From: Psychrobacter sp. Cmf 22.2
GTDB lineage: Bacteria; Pseudomonadota; Gammaproteobacteria; Pseudomonadales; Moraxellaceae
Reading direction: 5' to 3'
Assembly: GCF_001921745.1 (NCBI RefSeq)
Contig: NZ_MRYA01000010.1
Coordinates: 1 to 39,376, forward strand
DNA length: 39,376 nucleotides
The notes under the pieces are model-generated. The model saw nothing but the letters and a program-made list of their open reading frames with translations. It was not told the DNA's origin and made no database searches. Made by a program: the position numbers and the translations under genes. How positions within the stretch are numbered: position 1 is the first letter of the stretch; each line of letters opens with the position of its first letter. Positions 15,361-24,251 of this stretch are shown here, piece by piece.

Positions 15361-15671
15361 ATTGATTAAGAGACCTGTTTTGATAGTGCCCCTGGGGTAT
15401 ACCCTAGGATAATAGGAAATCCATCGCGGATGACAAAACCTGTTTAGCTTTTAAACAATACGGGTTTGTCGATAGTATGTAAGATAAGTTCGAAAAGTGA
15501 CTAGAGTGTTAGATTATTCATACTGGGTCTGAATTAAAATTTTATTGTGATTAATTTCTGCTCAATGTTATTCATTTGTCGCCATGATGAGTGATGGCGG
15601 CTTGTGATTTAGTTAGGAAAAATAATCTTGAGTAATAAGGTACGTTTGTAGCATTTGCAGCAGGGCTTGTT
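15361..15671. other. Intergenic region with GC-rich palindromes
   Basis: No gene is seen. TGCCCCTGGGGTA (15387-15399) and the perfect GGGTATACCC (15395-15404) overlap in AT-rich surroundings. The first resembles operators of CsoR-type metal or persulfide repressors, but no such repressor is encoded here, so this is only a similarity. Confidence 0.4.
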
Positions 15672-16034
15672 CTAGGCTTCTTTACTTACACTTTCCTGTA
15701 AATTCTTTTTTAGTAAATGATCGAATATAAACGGGCCAAAAGGTAAGAGTGAGCCGAGTACGCCCGCAGGTATTGCCCAAAGAGGCATTTTCATTTTGAT
15801 AGCTGAGCCTATAAGTATTATGATATAGGTAATAAACAATATACCGTGTGCCATACCGATGTATTTCACACCTTCTGGAATGTCCAGCATATATTTTAGT
15901 GGCATGGCGATACAGAGCAATAATAAGAAAGAGGTGCCTTCTAGGTAGCCTATAATGGTAAGGCTTTTTAATGCGGCACTTTGTTTTTTTCTAAGATTAT
16001 GTATTTGTTTGATAGTTAGCTGAGCATGTGACAC
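15672..16034 (-). CDS. DUF3817-type integral membrane protein
   Basis: 120 aa with three hydrophobic segments: around residues 30-48 (GTSFLLLLCIAMPLKYML), 58-80 (GMAHGILFITYIIILIG) and 85-105 (LWAIPAGVLGSLLPFGPFIF). The arrangement GYLEGTSFLLLL, then KYIGMAHG and LGSLLPFGPFIFD, is that of the DUF3817 family, whose function is not known. The start is the GTG at 16034 with AGGAT 6 bases upstream. A nearby ATG is in another frame. It lies after lspA on the same strand but 333 bases away, across a small decayed gene, so common transcription is possible but not shown. The only clue to function is its position beside envelope-maturation and metal-resistance genes. Confidence 0.85.
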   Translation of the reverse strand: MSHAQLTIKQIHNLRKKQSAALKSLTIIGYLEGTSFLLLLCIAMPLKYMLDIPEGVKYIGMAHGILFITYIIILIGSAIKMKMPLWAIPAGVLGSLLPFGPFIFDHLLKKNLQESVSKEA

Positions 16035-16066
16035 TATATTATCCTTTTGTTATTTCAATAAATAAT

Positions 16067-16252
16067 TTAGGCGGTATTCAATGTCTTTATAATAATGGCC
16101 CTGTCCAGAGCTTTGAAGTACTGGTTTTTGTCATCTACCACTTAGCACGTCACGCCTTCGTCTAGCCACTTCAAAATCATCCTGCGTTCACTCGCATACA
16201 ATTATGCATTGGGTTTTGGGATATAGAATGAGAGAGTATTTGTATTAATCAT
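16067..16252 (-). pseudogene. Small decayed gene with two in-frame TAA codons
   Basis: An ATG at 16252 with an AAGGTG ribosome site opens a 61-codon frame. It reads MINTNTLSFYIPKPNA, stop, LYASERRMILKWLDEGVTC, stop, VVDDKNQYFKALDRAIIIK and ends TLNTA. Both internal stops are TAA, as would arise from CAA glutamine codons. The frame is otherwise protein-like, so I read it as a recently inactivated gene of unknown family between lspA and the DUF3817 gene. A chance frame cannot be ruled out. Confidence 0.5.
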
Positions 16253-16367
16253 ATATCACCTTCCAGTTCGCATTTTTATAAACACACTTGAGTATAAAAA
16301 GTATCTTTCCGTATAGAGCAGCTATGACGCTAGTTCTTTTTATTTGTACTGATCAATATTCACTTGT

Positions 16368-17075
16368 TTATTCATTACGCTTACTTTCCAAAAATATCAT
16401 ATCAATTATAATCAACGCTACACCGACACAGACACCTATATCTGCAACATTGAAAATAGGATAATTCCAGACATCAGCATAATGCACATGGATAAAGTCA
16501 ACCACTTTGCCAATTCTTAAACGATCGATTAAGTTGCCAATCGCACCGCCAAGCACTAAGGCCAACCCCATAGACAATAGCTTGGCTGTACGTGGCGCTT
16601 TGATTAAATAAATCGTTAAAAAGATAGCCATTACAAAAGCTAAGCCTGAGAAAAACCATTTCTGCCAACCGCCAGCGTCGGCTAAAAAGCTAAATGCTGC
16701 CCCATAGTTATAAGCGAGTGTCCAGTTGAGAAATGGTTCAATGACCGGTACGGGGTCATTGAACGCTAATTTGGTTTGGGCCAACCACTTAGTCCATTGA
16801 TCAAGTATTAACACCATTATCGCCAACAAATACCAGATAAAAGCGCGACTGCCATTGGCAACCATTTTTGGCATTTTATCCAACTTACCTTTAGGTGTTA
16901 TCGAGTTGCCTGAAGTCACGTACATAGCTTTAGGCGTATGATTCATGGTTTTAGAGTCAATCGATTGATGAGTACTACTCACAGCTATAGGTACTTTATT
17001 GTCAGCAATATTAGTACTAGCCGATTCAACGCTATTCAATTTAGTACTATCTAATCTGTCGGTAGATTCAGTCAT
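16368..17075 (-). CDS. lspA: Lipoprotein signal peptidase II with an N-terminal extension
   Basis: LspA cleaves the signal peptide of diacylglyceryl-prolipoproteins at the inner membrane. The family core is complete: LDQWTK (D92), YNYGAAFSF (N123), GNLIDRL and the catalytic aspartates D193 (VVDFI) and D212 (FNVADI), with four membrane segments between about 78 and 228. At 235 aa it is longer than usual (about 160-170), because of a polar, Ser/Thr-rich N-terminal tail of about 75 residues. An internal ATG at codon 71 (PKMVANGS) would give a normal-length enzyme, so the true start is open. The upstream start has only a weak ribosome site. It follows ccmI after 141 bases. A plasmid copy fits the DUF411 lipoprotein and lnt further along. 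Confidence 0.93.
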   Translation of the reverse strand: MTESTDRLDSTKLNSVESASTNIADNKVPIAVSSTHQSIDSKTMNHTPKAMYVTSGNSITPKGKLDKMPKMVANGSRAFIWYLLAIMVLILDQWTKWLAQTKLAFNDPVPVIEPFLNWTLAYNYGAAFSFLADAGGWQKWFFSGLAFVMAIFLTIYLIKAPRTAKLLSMGLALVLGGAIGNLIDRLRIGKVVDFIHVHYADVWNYPIFNVADIGVCVGVALIIIDMIFLESKRNE

Positions 17076-17216
17076 AGTTGTTTTCTTTATCTGTGTTTAT
17101 ACAATGAACAATGTTAAACGTATATGTTTTTGGTATACGACTATTAATCGCGCCACTTTTATAAACGGCTCCACTTACCGCTCTGGTGTTATGAAACTTA
17201 CGGTAATAATTTTTTA

Positions 17217-18497
17217 TTAGGGAATCTGTTGATTGATTTCAACATTAACCTGAGTCTGTTCAGCGCTAATCACTATAGGATTACCCGATAAGTCGCCTGA
17301 CTCTGCTATGGCATTACCGCTATGACTAATACGAGCAACGACTGCTAACTGAGTTTTGTCACTACGAGCTGAATTTAACGTGCGATCTGGCATCATCGCA
17401 TCAAGATTGCTTAAGCGGATACTAGCCTCACCTTGCTTGATAATACTAATGGGTAAACGTTTGGCGGCAAACGGTGGACCTCCTTTAACGTCACGTATCG
17501 CAACAAACAACACATCATCAGCTTTCACTAACGGTAATAAATTAGCGTTAATTTTCACTGTCACGTCAATACCTTCTAGCGCTTGCTTTTCTTGCGTGCT
17601 AACGTAGTTGCTTAACTCATCTAAGCTTGCTAAAGCTTTAGTATGATCACCTGGTTTGGCCACAATGCTGCCTTGTAAGCGTTTAATCCAACCTTGCGCT
17701 TGGGCAAAGTTACTACTACGAGTCTCACCCATTGCCATGAGCATTTGAGCCCGTTCATGCTGCGGATTCTTAGCTAATATAGCTTGTAATACACGGCGAA
17801 TATTGGCGTCTAACTGACCTTCATTAACGAAAAAGCTAGTCTGAGCATAAGTGGTGGCGATTTCTTCATTTTCAGGAGCTAAACGATAGGCACGAGATAA
17901 GGCTTCCAGCGCAGAATCAGTTGCCTCCATAGATAAGAAAAGCTCGGATAGGCGCATCCAGCGATTAGGATCATCAGCATTACGATGAACATTGGTTTGC
18001 ATGGCGCTAATCAGTTGACGACCATCTTCAAACGCCCATGATGGCGGCTTGTCAATTTTAGCTGTCAATAGGTCGTCAGCCACTTGTCCTACTTTGTCCT
18101 CAGCTGTCCACAAATCAAACACGGGCGTACGATTGCCTATTAGTAAATACGCCATTGCAGCCAATATTGGGATCCAAGCTGCGACAATTAAACGGCTTTT
18201 GACATCAGGGGTGACCATAGGTGTTATCTGACGCTGCACATCTAATAGCTGACGCTCCAGTTCCAGCTTTTGATTTTGATAATGGCTATTATTAATAGTA
18301 CCGCTGTCTTTATCTGTTTGTAGCTCAGCTAAACGTTCGCGAAATACTGCAACATTAATATCTAGCAGTTGATTGTCTATTGGTTTGGACTGCAAACGCG
18401 GTGCTCGTAGCCATGGCATAATAGCAATCAGCGCAAATATAAGAGCAATCAGCAAGCTTAGAGTTACAAATAAGCCAAAAGTAGAAAATAGAGTCAT
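17217..18497 (-). CDS. ccmI: Cytochrome c maturation protein CcmI
   Basis: 426 aa. CcmI holds apocytochrome c for heme attachment by CcmF and CcmH in the periplasm. The N-terminal part (CcmI-1) has a membrane segment at residues 8-28, a heptad-rich cytoplasmic loop (FRERLAELQTDKDSGTINN, then YQNQKLELERQLLDVQRQ) and a second membrane segment near 105-125. The periplasmic part has TPR-like helices (RWMRLSELFLSMEATDSALE and ALSRAYRLAPENEEIATTYA) and a C-terminal beta-rich domain (VTVKINANLLPLVKADDVLF). Its ATG overlaps the ccmH stop (ATGA, 18494-18497). It is the last of four tightly packed ccm genes. Length matches the fused gamma-proteobacterial form. Confidence 0.92.
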   Translation of the reverse strand: MTLFSTFGLFVTLSLLIALIFALIAIMPWLRAPRLQSKPIDNQLLDINVAVFRERLAELQTDKDSGTINNSHYQNQKLELERQLLDVQRQITPMVTPDVKSRLIVAAWIPILAAMAYLLIGNRTPVFDLWTAEDKVGQVADDLLTAKIDKPPSWAFEDGRQLISAMQTNVHRNADDPNRWMRLSELFLSMEATDSALEALSRAYRLAPENEEIATTYAQTSFFVNEGQLDANIRRVLQAILAKNPQHERAQMLMAMGETRSSNFAQAQGWIKRLQGSIVAKPGDHTKALASLDELSNYVSTQEKQALEGIDVTVKINANLLPLVKADDVLFVAIRDVKGGPPFAAKRLPISIIKQGEASIRLSNLDAMMPDRTLNSARSDKTQLAVVARISHSGNAIAESGDLSGNPIVISAEQTQVNVEINQQIP

Positions 18498-19063
18498 TTT
18501 TTGTCCTCTAGGCTAGTAATGTCGTGGTCGACACTCTCAGCTTGCGATAATAGACGATCAAGCTCAGCCTTTTCCGTAGAGGTCAAGGCAGCAGTACTGT
18601 TCACTGTGACGCCGCTTTGACCACGGGCAACAACTTGGCGACGCTTACTTTGCCAAAACCAACCAATAATTAAGACGAGCAATAATAGTGGTGGAAAAAA
18701 CCATAGGATCCATGTTGATGGTCGCATAGGCGGCTTGTAGCTAATAAAGTCACCGTAGCGCTCTTGCATATAGACGCGTATTTCAGCATCACTACGTCTA
18801 TCTTTAATTAAATCATAGACTTTTTGCTTTAGATCCTGTGCAATCGGTGCATCAGAGGCTGCAAGGTTTTGATTTTGGCATTTTGGGCAGCGAAACTCTT
18901 CTATTAATCCACGATACTGAGCTTCTTGCTGTGGTGAGTCAAAATCGTATACGTCAATAGCTGCGTTTGCCGTCATGTTAAGCAGACACGCTAGTATTAA
19001 GCTTGCTAGTTTTAAAACTATATTGGGTTTTAGTTGAGGAGCTCTTATTCGAGTAACGTTCAT
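18494..19063 (-). CDS. ccmH: Cytochrome c maturation protein CcmH
   Basis: CcmH is a periplasm-facing thiol protein that reduces apocytochrome c or resolves its disulfides and works with CcmF and CcmI in heme ligation. A signal peptide comes first (LASLILACLLNMTANAAI). The redox motif FRCPKCQNQNL follows, and the WILWFFPPLLLLVLIIGWFW membrane anchor comes near the C-terminus. I start it at the ATG at 19063, which overlaps the ccmG stop (ATGA) and has GAGGAG upstream, instead of the GTG two codons earlier. It then has 189 aa and Cys59/Cys62. This is the short single-domain CcmH, as expected when a separate ccmI is present. Confidence 0.94.
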   Translation of the reverse strand: MNVTRIRAPQLKPNIVLKLASLILACLLNMTANAAIDVYDFDSPQQEAQYRGLIEEFRCPKCQNQNLAASDAPIAQDLKQKVYDLIKDRRSDAEIRVYMQERYGDFISYKPPMRPSTWILWFFPPLLLLVLIIGWFWQSKRRQVVARGQSGVTVNSTAALTSTEKAELDRLLSQAESVDHDITSLEDKK

Positions 19064-19722
19064 TTGCACATCTCCTCAACCTGAATGAGATCAGGACTAT
19101 CGTTGTTCTTATTAGCCTTATTAAGTACTGTCAGGCACGGCTTAACACGCTGTTGCCAATTGGCTTCATTAATCTCACCAACAATATGCTGACGAATGAT
19201 GCCATCTCCATCCACAACAAAGGTTTCGGGCGCACCAGTTATGCCTAAGTCTAGAGCAAACTGACCCAATGAATCCTGAATAGACATAGAAAATGGATCA
19301 CCGCCTCGGTTTAAGTAACTGAGCGCATTACCAATCTCATCCTTATAATTCACACCAACGATATCAACGCCGCGCTCTTCTAGTTGCATTAAAAACGGAT
19401 GCTCAATAACGCAAGTTGGGCACCATGAGCCCCAAACATTAAGTAAAAACGGCTTATCCGGCAAATTATCATTGGTGATAGTACGGGTAGTATCTGCTAA
19501 TAACGGCAGCTCAAAGGTAGGAACCGGACGCTCAAGAGCGGTATTGGTCACAATGTCTGTTGGTTTACCTAAGCGCATGTACAATATAACTACCAAACCA
19601 AAAAAGAGGATAAGCGGAATTAAGAACCATAGCTTCGTCTGCTTTTTTTTCATTGTCTTTGGGTTACGCTGCTTACTGTTTTGGCTATCTTTTTGCTCAG
19701 GAGTATTATTCGACATAGTCAT
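19060..19722 (-). CDS. ccmG: Thiol:disulfide interchange protein CcmG (DsbE)
   Basis: 220 aa. This membrane-anchored periplasmic thioredoxin reduces the CXXC of apocytochrome c or CcmH. A basic N-terminal tail (KKKQTK) and one membrane segment (LWFLIPLILFFGLVVILYM, about 31-49) precede a thioredoxin fold with the active site WCPTC (Cys101, Cys104) and the specificity-type segment GVNYKDEIGNALSYL. GAPETFVVDGDGII contains the cis-proline. It follows the ccmF stop directly, with GGAG before the ATG, and overlaps ccmH by 4 bases. The tail of about 25 polar residues before the anchor is longer than in E. coli DsbE; an internal ATG at codon 3 is also possible. Confidence 0.94.
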   Translation of the reverse strand: MTMSNNTPEQKDSQNSKQRNPKTMKKKQTKLWFLIPLILFFGLVVILYMRLGKPTDIVTNTALERPVPTFELPLLADTTRTITNDNLPDKPFLLNVWGSWCPTCVIEHPFLMQLEERGVDIVGVNYKDEIGNALSYLNRGGDPFSMSIQDSLGQFALDLGITGAPETFVVDGDGIIRQHIVGEINEANWQQRVKPCLTVLNKANKNNDSPDLIQVEEMCK

Positions 19723-21771
19723 TTATTTCTCCTTTAGTGTCGACATCGTCGATACTGAGATTGCCTGCTCAATAGCTACCTCATTGACTCCATAAGTAGC
19801 CAAACTACCAGTAACTAGCAACGGAGCTTTAATTTTTTTGATGCGGTATCGTTTATCAAGCATACTAATTAATCCACCTAGAGCCATGATAATTGCCCCT
19901 AACCAAATCCAGCGAATTAATGGTTTTACATAAATCCTTAATGCCCATTGGTTACTACCATCGGCAATAGGTTCGCCCAGTGCGACATAAACATCGCGCA
20001 TAAGACTGGGGTCAATAGCAGCTTCAGTTGTTGGCATCGTGCTGATAATATAAGTACGCTTTTCTGGAGTCAGTTTCGCCACTTCACGACCGTCTTTGGA
20101 TACCACCACTTGCGCTTGCGTTGCATCAAAGTTACTACCCTTTATTTCAAAAAATTCAGTTACTTCAAAATCGTAACCTTGAACATTGACTGTATCGCCA
20201 ATACCCATTGCTACGTCACGCTCAATACTCAGGCTACTAGTAAAGGCTATGCCAATGACAGCAACCAATACGCCAATATGAGCAGTCTGTTGACCCCAAT
20301 AGCTAAGACGCAGCTGACGCAGACCTTTAAAGAAATTAGGGGCGTTCTTGGTTTTGTCTCTAAAGTCAACGATCATCCATAGCAGTACCCAAAAGCTCAC
20401 CGCTAAAGTCACGCCAATATTGAACATAGCAGATGGACTGGTAAAGTAGGCGATAATAGCAGCCAATACGATACTACTAGCGGCAATGGCGATACCCACC
20501 CCTAGTAACGGACGCTTATCTTGTTTCCAGCGAATATTAGAGCCCATACCCATAGCGATTAACAACAGCCATGTCAAAGGCACAAACAGCGCATTGAAGT
20601 ATGGAGGCCCTACAGATACCTGACCGAGACTAAAGGCATCAGCGATAATAGGATAGAGGGTGCCGAGCAGCACCACTAAGGTTGCAATCAAAATGATGGC
20701 GTTATTGATCACTAAAAAGGACTCACGTGAAATCAGCTGATATTGACTTTCAACGGTTAAACGCCAACCGCGAACGGCAAACATTAATAGACCACTACCG
20801 ATGATAATGCCAAGAATAGCTAAGATGACCAAACCACGCGTCGGATCAGCGGCAAACGAATGCACTGAGGTAAGGACTCCAGAGCGTACCAGGAACGTGC
20901 CAAGCAAGCTTAAGGCAAAGGCGAAAATAGCCAGCATGATGGTCCATGCTTTAAACACCCCGCGCTTTTCAGTGACTGCTAATGAATGCAGCAATGCTAA
21001 GCCGACAAGCCAAGGCATAAACGAGGCGTTCTCTACCGGATCCCAAAACCACCAACCGCCCCAGCCAAGCTCGTAGTAGGCCCACCACGAGCCCAGTGCA
21101 ATACCAATGGTCAAAAATCCCCAAGCCGCGAGCGCCCATGGACGTGACCAGCGTGTCCAAGCAGCATCTAAACGCCCTTCCCACAATGCCGCCATACAAA
21201 ATGCAAAAGGCACTACCATACCCACATAGCCCATATATAACATGGGCGGATGAATAATCAGACCGAAATCTTGTAGGACAGGATTTAAATCAGCGCCATC
21301 GACCGCTAGATTGGGTAAGGTACGCTCAAACGGTGACGAGGTAAATATCAGCATTGTTAGCATCATTAACTGTACACCGGCCAAAATAACTAATACCCGC
21401 GCACGCATTGATAACGGCAAGCCGCGACTAAAGTATGATACCAGTGCACACCATGTGGCCATGATGGTCATCCATAGCAGCAAAGAGCCCTCGTGTCCGC
21501 CCCATGTCGCCGATAACTTATAGTACCAAGGCAACAGCGTATTGGAATGCTGCGCGACGTAACTGAGGCTAAAATCATTATAATAAAAACCTGCTATCAA
21601 AGCGCCAAATGACGTTATCATGGCGGCAAACTGTGCCCAAGCTAAGCTAGGGGCTAGTCGTTGCCAAGCAACTTGGTTACGAATAACACCAATAGTTGGC
21701 AGAATTACCTGCAATAACGCCAATACAAAAGCGGTAAGCAAGGCAAAATAGCCCAATTCTGTAATCAACAT
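19723..21771 (-). CDS. ccmF: Cytochrome c heme lyase CcmF
   Basis: 682 aa, a many-spanning inner-membrane protein that takes heme from holo-CcmE and attaches it to apocytochrome c, together with CcmH and CcmI. The tryptophan-rich WWD signature is clear (GWGGWWFWDPVENASFMPW, with D244). The N-terminus matches CcmF (MLITELGYFALLTAFVLALL). A large periplasmic loop near the C-terminus (VNVQGYDFEVTEFFEIKG) and a last membrane segment complete the normal length. It lies 121 bases after the P1B-ATPase gene on the same strand with no clear terminator between, so read-through from the metal-controlled promoter is plausible. No ccmA-E genes are present in the window, so it must rely on the host for heme delivery. 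Confidence 0.95.
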   Translation of the reverse strand: MLITELGYFALLTAFVLALLQVILPTIGVIRNQVAWQRLAPSLAWAQFAAMITSFGALIAGFYYNDFSLSYVAQHSNTLLPWYYKLSATWGGHEGSLLLWMTIMATWCALVSYFSRGLPLSMRARVLVILAGVQLMMLTMLIFTSSPFERTLPNLAVDGADLNPVLQDFGLIIHPPMLYMGYVGMVVPFAFCMAALWEGRLDAAWTRWSRPWALAAWGFLTIGIALGSWWAYYELGWGGWWFWDPVENASFMPWLVGLALLHSLAVTEKRGVFKAWTIMLAIFAFALSLLGTFLVRSGVLTSVHSFAADPTRGLVILAILGIIIGSGLLMFAVRGWRLTVESQYQLISRESFLVINNAIILIATLVVLLGTLYPIIADAFSLGQVSVGPPYFNALFVPLTWLLLIAMGMGSNIRWKQDKRPLLGVGIAIAASSIVLAAIIAYFTSPSAMFNIGVTLAVSFWVLLWMIVDFRDKTKNAPNFFKGLRQLRLSYWGQQTAHIGVLVAVIGIAFTSSLSIERDVAMGIGDTVNVQGYDFEVTEFFEIKGSNFDATQAQVVVSKDGREVAKLTPEKRTYIISTMPTTEAAIDPSLMRDVYVALGEPIADGSNQWALRIYVKPLIRWIWLGAIIMALGGLISMLDKRYRIKKIKAPLLVTGSLATYGVNEVAIEQAISVSTMSTLKEK

Positions 21772-21892
21772 ACGGTCTAACCTTATTTACTCTAATGCGG
21801 TTGCAGTTTACTGTAGCGGTGGAATTTTTATTATTAGAACCCACCCCCGAAATCTGCTGCTATCTCTAGTTTTTAATTGATTTCGAAGGGTT

Positions 21893-24109
21893 TTATTTAA
21901 CTACTTTAGGCGGAGTTACCAGTGGAGGCGCGCCTTTAAAGCGCAGTAAACGTAACGCATTGAGAGTAACGAGCACTGTTGCTCCAGCATCAGCTAGAAC
22001 CGCAATCCATAGTCCAGTAATGCCGAATACGGTCGTGATCAGAAAGACGCCTTTGAGACCTAAAGCGAAAATGACGTTCTGATGAATGTTGCGCATGGTG
22101 GCACGCGAAAGTGCAATCAGATGGGCCATGTCTGTAACACGACTTTTTAATAATGCGATATCGGCCGTCTCAATGGCCACATCGGTACCACCACCCATCG
22201 CGATGCCAACATCAGCGGTTGCTAGTGCTGGCGCATCGTTAATACCATCACCCACCATCGCTATTTTGCTGTTATTCTTCATCTCGTTAAGCAAGCGCAG
22301 TTTGTCCTCAGGCAACAGCTCAGCTTCCCATTCCACGTCTAAATTACTGGCAAGTGCTTGAGCGGTTAAGCGGTTGTCGCCTGTTAGCATGACGGAGCGC
22401 ACACCCATCGCTTTAAGTTGAGCCACACCTTCATGAGCGTCGTCTCGTAACTCGTCTCTTAGTGCGACCAATCCAAGCACTTCTCGACTTTGCTCATCGA
22501 AAAGAACTGAGACGGTCTTGCCCTCATTTTGCAGCGCCTCGATTTGTGCCTGTTGCTCGGCTGAAATTGATGCCTCATCTGCGGCATAAACAGGCGAACC
22601 GATAGCTAGCGCGCGCCCAGCGATAGTTGCGTGTACCGCTTTACCCGCAGTAGCAGAAGCTTTAGAAGCCACAGGTATGACAACTTTGGCGGCTTTGGCA
22701 TGACTGACAATAGCTTCAGCAAGCGGGTGACTAGAACCTGTCTCCACACTGGCAAAGAGCGCCAATACCTTATCTTTACCTTGAGAACCCTGATCCTGAG
22801 AATCCTGACCTTGAACACTTGAATACTCTTGTGTAATGTCAACAACATCGGTCACGCGTGGTTTGCCTTCAGTTAAAGTGCCTGTCTTGTCAAAAGCGAC
22901 TGTCTTCACTTGGCCGATGGTTTCTAAAGCACTACCGCCCTTGATCAGCAAGCCGCGGCGCGCACCGACCGCTAGACCAGAGGCGATAGCAGCTGGTGTT
23001 GAGAGCACAAGAGCACAAGGACAAGCGATCAATAATAAGGCTAGACCTCGATATAACCAAGTTGACCAATCTCCGCCCATGGTTAACGGTGGGACGATGA
23101 TAATTAGGGCGGCAATAGCCATCACAGCCGGTGTATAGTAACGACTGAATTTCTCAATAAAACGGGCAGTGGGTGCTTTGGAAGCTTGCGCTTGCTCTAC
23201 CAAATCAATAATGCGCGAAATAGTGTTATCGGCGGCTGTCTTTTCTACGCGCACTTGGAGCACACCATCGATGTTAATTGACCCTGCAAATACATTGTCA
23301 CCCATCGTCTTGGCAACAGGAACAGACTCTCCCGTCACGGGCGAATCATCAAGGCTGGACGCACCTTGAACAATGGAACCATCAGCAGATACCCTATCTC
23401 CAGGACGCACCAGCACAAGGTCATTCACTTGTAGTGAAGTCGCTGGAACGTTACGCTGCCCACCTTGAGCATCAAGTAAAATCGCACTTTTCGGAACCAG
23501 CGATGATAAGGCTCTGATGCCAGCGCGAGCGCGATCAGCAGCGATACTCTCAAACAGTTCACCGATTGAGAACAAAAAGACAACCGCTGCGGCCTCTTCA
23601 GCTTCACCAATGATAAGTGCGCCAAGCACGGCGACGGACATCAGCGTTTCAATTGAAAAGAATGAACCTGTTTTAGCCAGTGCTAAGGCTTTGCGTGCAA
23701 ATGGAAAAACGCCTACAATCACAGCGATGGCAAACACCCATATCCCATAAGCGGGGAACAGTAGTGACAGTGCATAAGCGCTGCCCATCAAAATACCGAG
23801 ACCAACAACCTGTTTGCCTTTTTGAGTTTGCCACCACCGCTTATCCTGCGGAGCCATCTGATTGTCGCTGTCAATATCAATAGCCGATACAGTTTGTTGA
23901 CCAGTATTGGCAGATATACCGAACCCTAGGCTTTTGATTGTTTTTTCGATATCACTAGCCTGAGTCGGCGCACCAGGGGCTAAATTTAGCTCTAGCGTTT
24001 CTGTAGCGAAATTCAGCTGAACATCAGAAACCCCAGGCATACGTTTCAAAGCTGTTTCAATCTTGCCGATGCAACTGGCACAGTCCATACCTTCAATATG
24101 ATATTTCAT
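21893..24109 (-). CDS. zntA: Heavy-metal exporting P1B-type ATPase (Zn/Cd/Pb class)
   Basis: 738 aa, an ATP-driven exporter of divalent soft metals across the inner membrane. An N-terminal metal-binding domain carries GMDCASC (Cys10, Cys13). The transport-site motif CPC is at 363-365 in a membrane helix, and the phosphorylation site DKTGT has D407. SSHPLAEA (the class-specific HP) and MVGDGINDAPAL follow. CPC together with DAGATVLVTLNALRLL in the last helix fits the Zn/Cd/Pb (ZntA/CadA) class, not the copper class. The start ATG at 24109 follows a MerR-type promoter with a 19-bp spacer, and the CadR-like gene is divergent. A cadA name would be equally fair. It heads a possible long operon with ccmFGHI and lspA. 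Confidence 0.93.
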   Translation of the reverse strand: MKYHIEGMDCASCIGKIETALKRMPGVSDVQLNFATETLELNLAPGAPTQASDIEKTIKSLGFGISANTGQQTVSAIDIDSDNQMAPQDKRWWQTQKGKQVVGLGILMGSAYALSLLFPAYGIWVFAIAVIVGVFPFARKALALAKTGSFFSIETLMSVAVLGALIIGEAEEAAAVVFLFSIGELFESIAADRARAGIRALSSLVPKSAILLDAQGGQRNVPATSLQVNDLVLVRPGDRVSADGSIVQGASSLDDSPVTGESVPVAKTMGDNVFAGSINIDGVLQVRVEKTAADNTISRIIDLVEQAQASKAPTARFIEKFSRYYTPAVMAIAALIIIVPPLTMGGDWSTWLYRGLALLLIACPCALVLSTPAAIASGLAVGARRGLLIKGGSALETIGQVKTVAFDKTGTLTEGKPRVTDVVDITQEYSSVQGQDSQDQGSQGKDKVLALFASVETGSSHPLAEAIVSHAKAAKVVIPVASKASATAGKAVHATIAGRALAIGSPVYAADEASISAEQQAQIEALQNEGKTVSVLFDEQSREVLGLVALRDELRDDAHEGVAQLKAMGVRSVMLTGDNRLTAQALASNLDVEWEAELLPEDKLRLLNEMKNNSKIAMVGDGINDAPALATADVGIAMGGGTDVAIETADIALLKSRVTDMAHLIALSRATMRNIHQNVIFALGLKGVFLITTVFGITGLWIAVLADAGATVLVTLNALRLLRFKGAPPLVTPPKVVK

Positions 24110-24134
24110 AATAATTTACCCTTTGAATAATGAT

Positions 24135-24165
24135 ATTATGAACCCTATAGTGGCTTTAGAGTCAA
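24135..24165 (-). promoter_or_regulatory. MerR-family promoter/operator for the P1B-ATPase gene
   Basis: On the minus strand, TTGACT (24160-24165) and CATAAT (24135-24140) are 19 bases apart, the over-long spacer typical of MerR-controlled promoters. Between them, ACTCTAAAG and CTATAGGGT form a dyad matching at 7 of 9 positions, the form seen at cad/zntA/pbr operators. Confidence 0.85.
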
Positions 24166-24251
24166 GGTTATTTATCTACAGTTTCGTAATTTTAATTTCT
24201 CTAGCGCTAGTCTTTACAGCCACTTTAATTATTTAAATCATAGAGGTTGTT

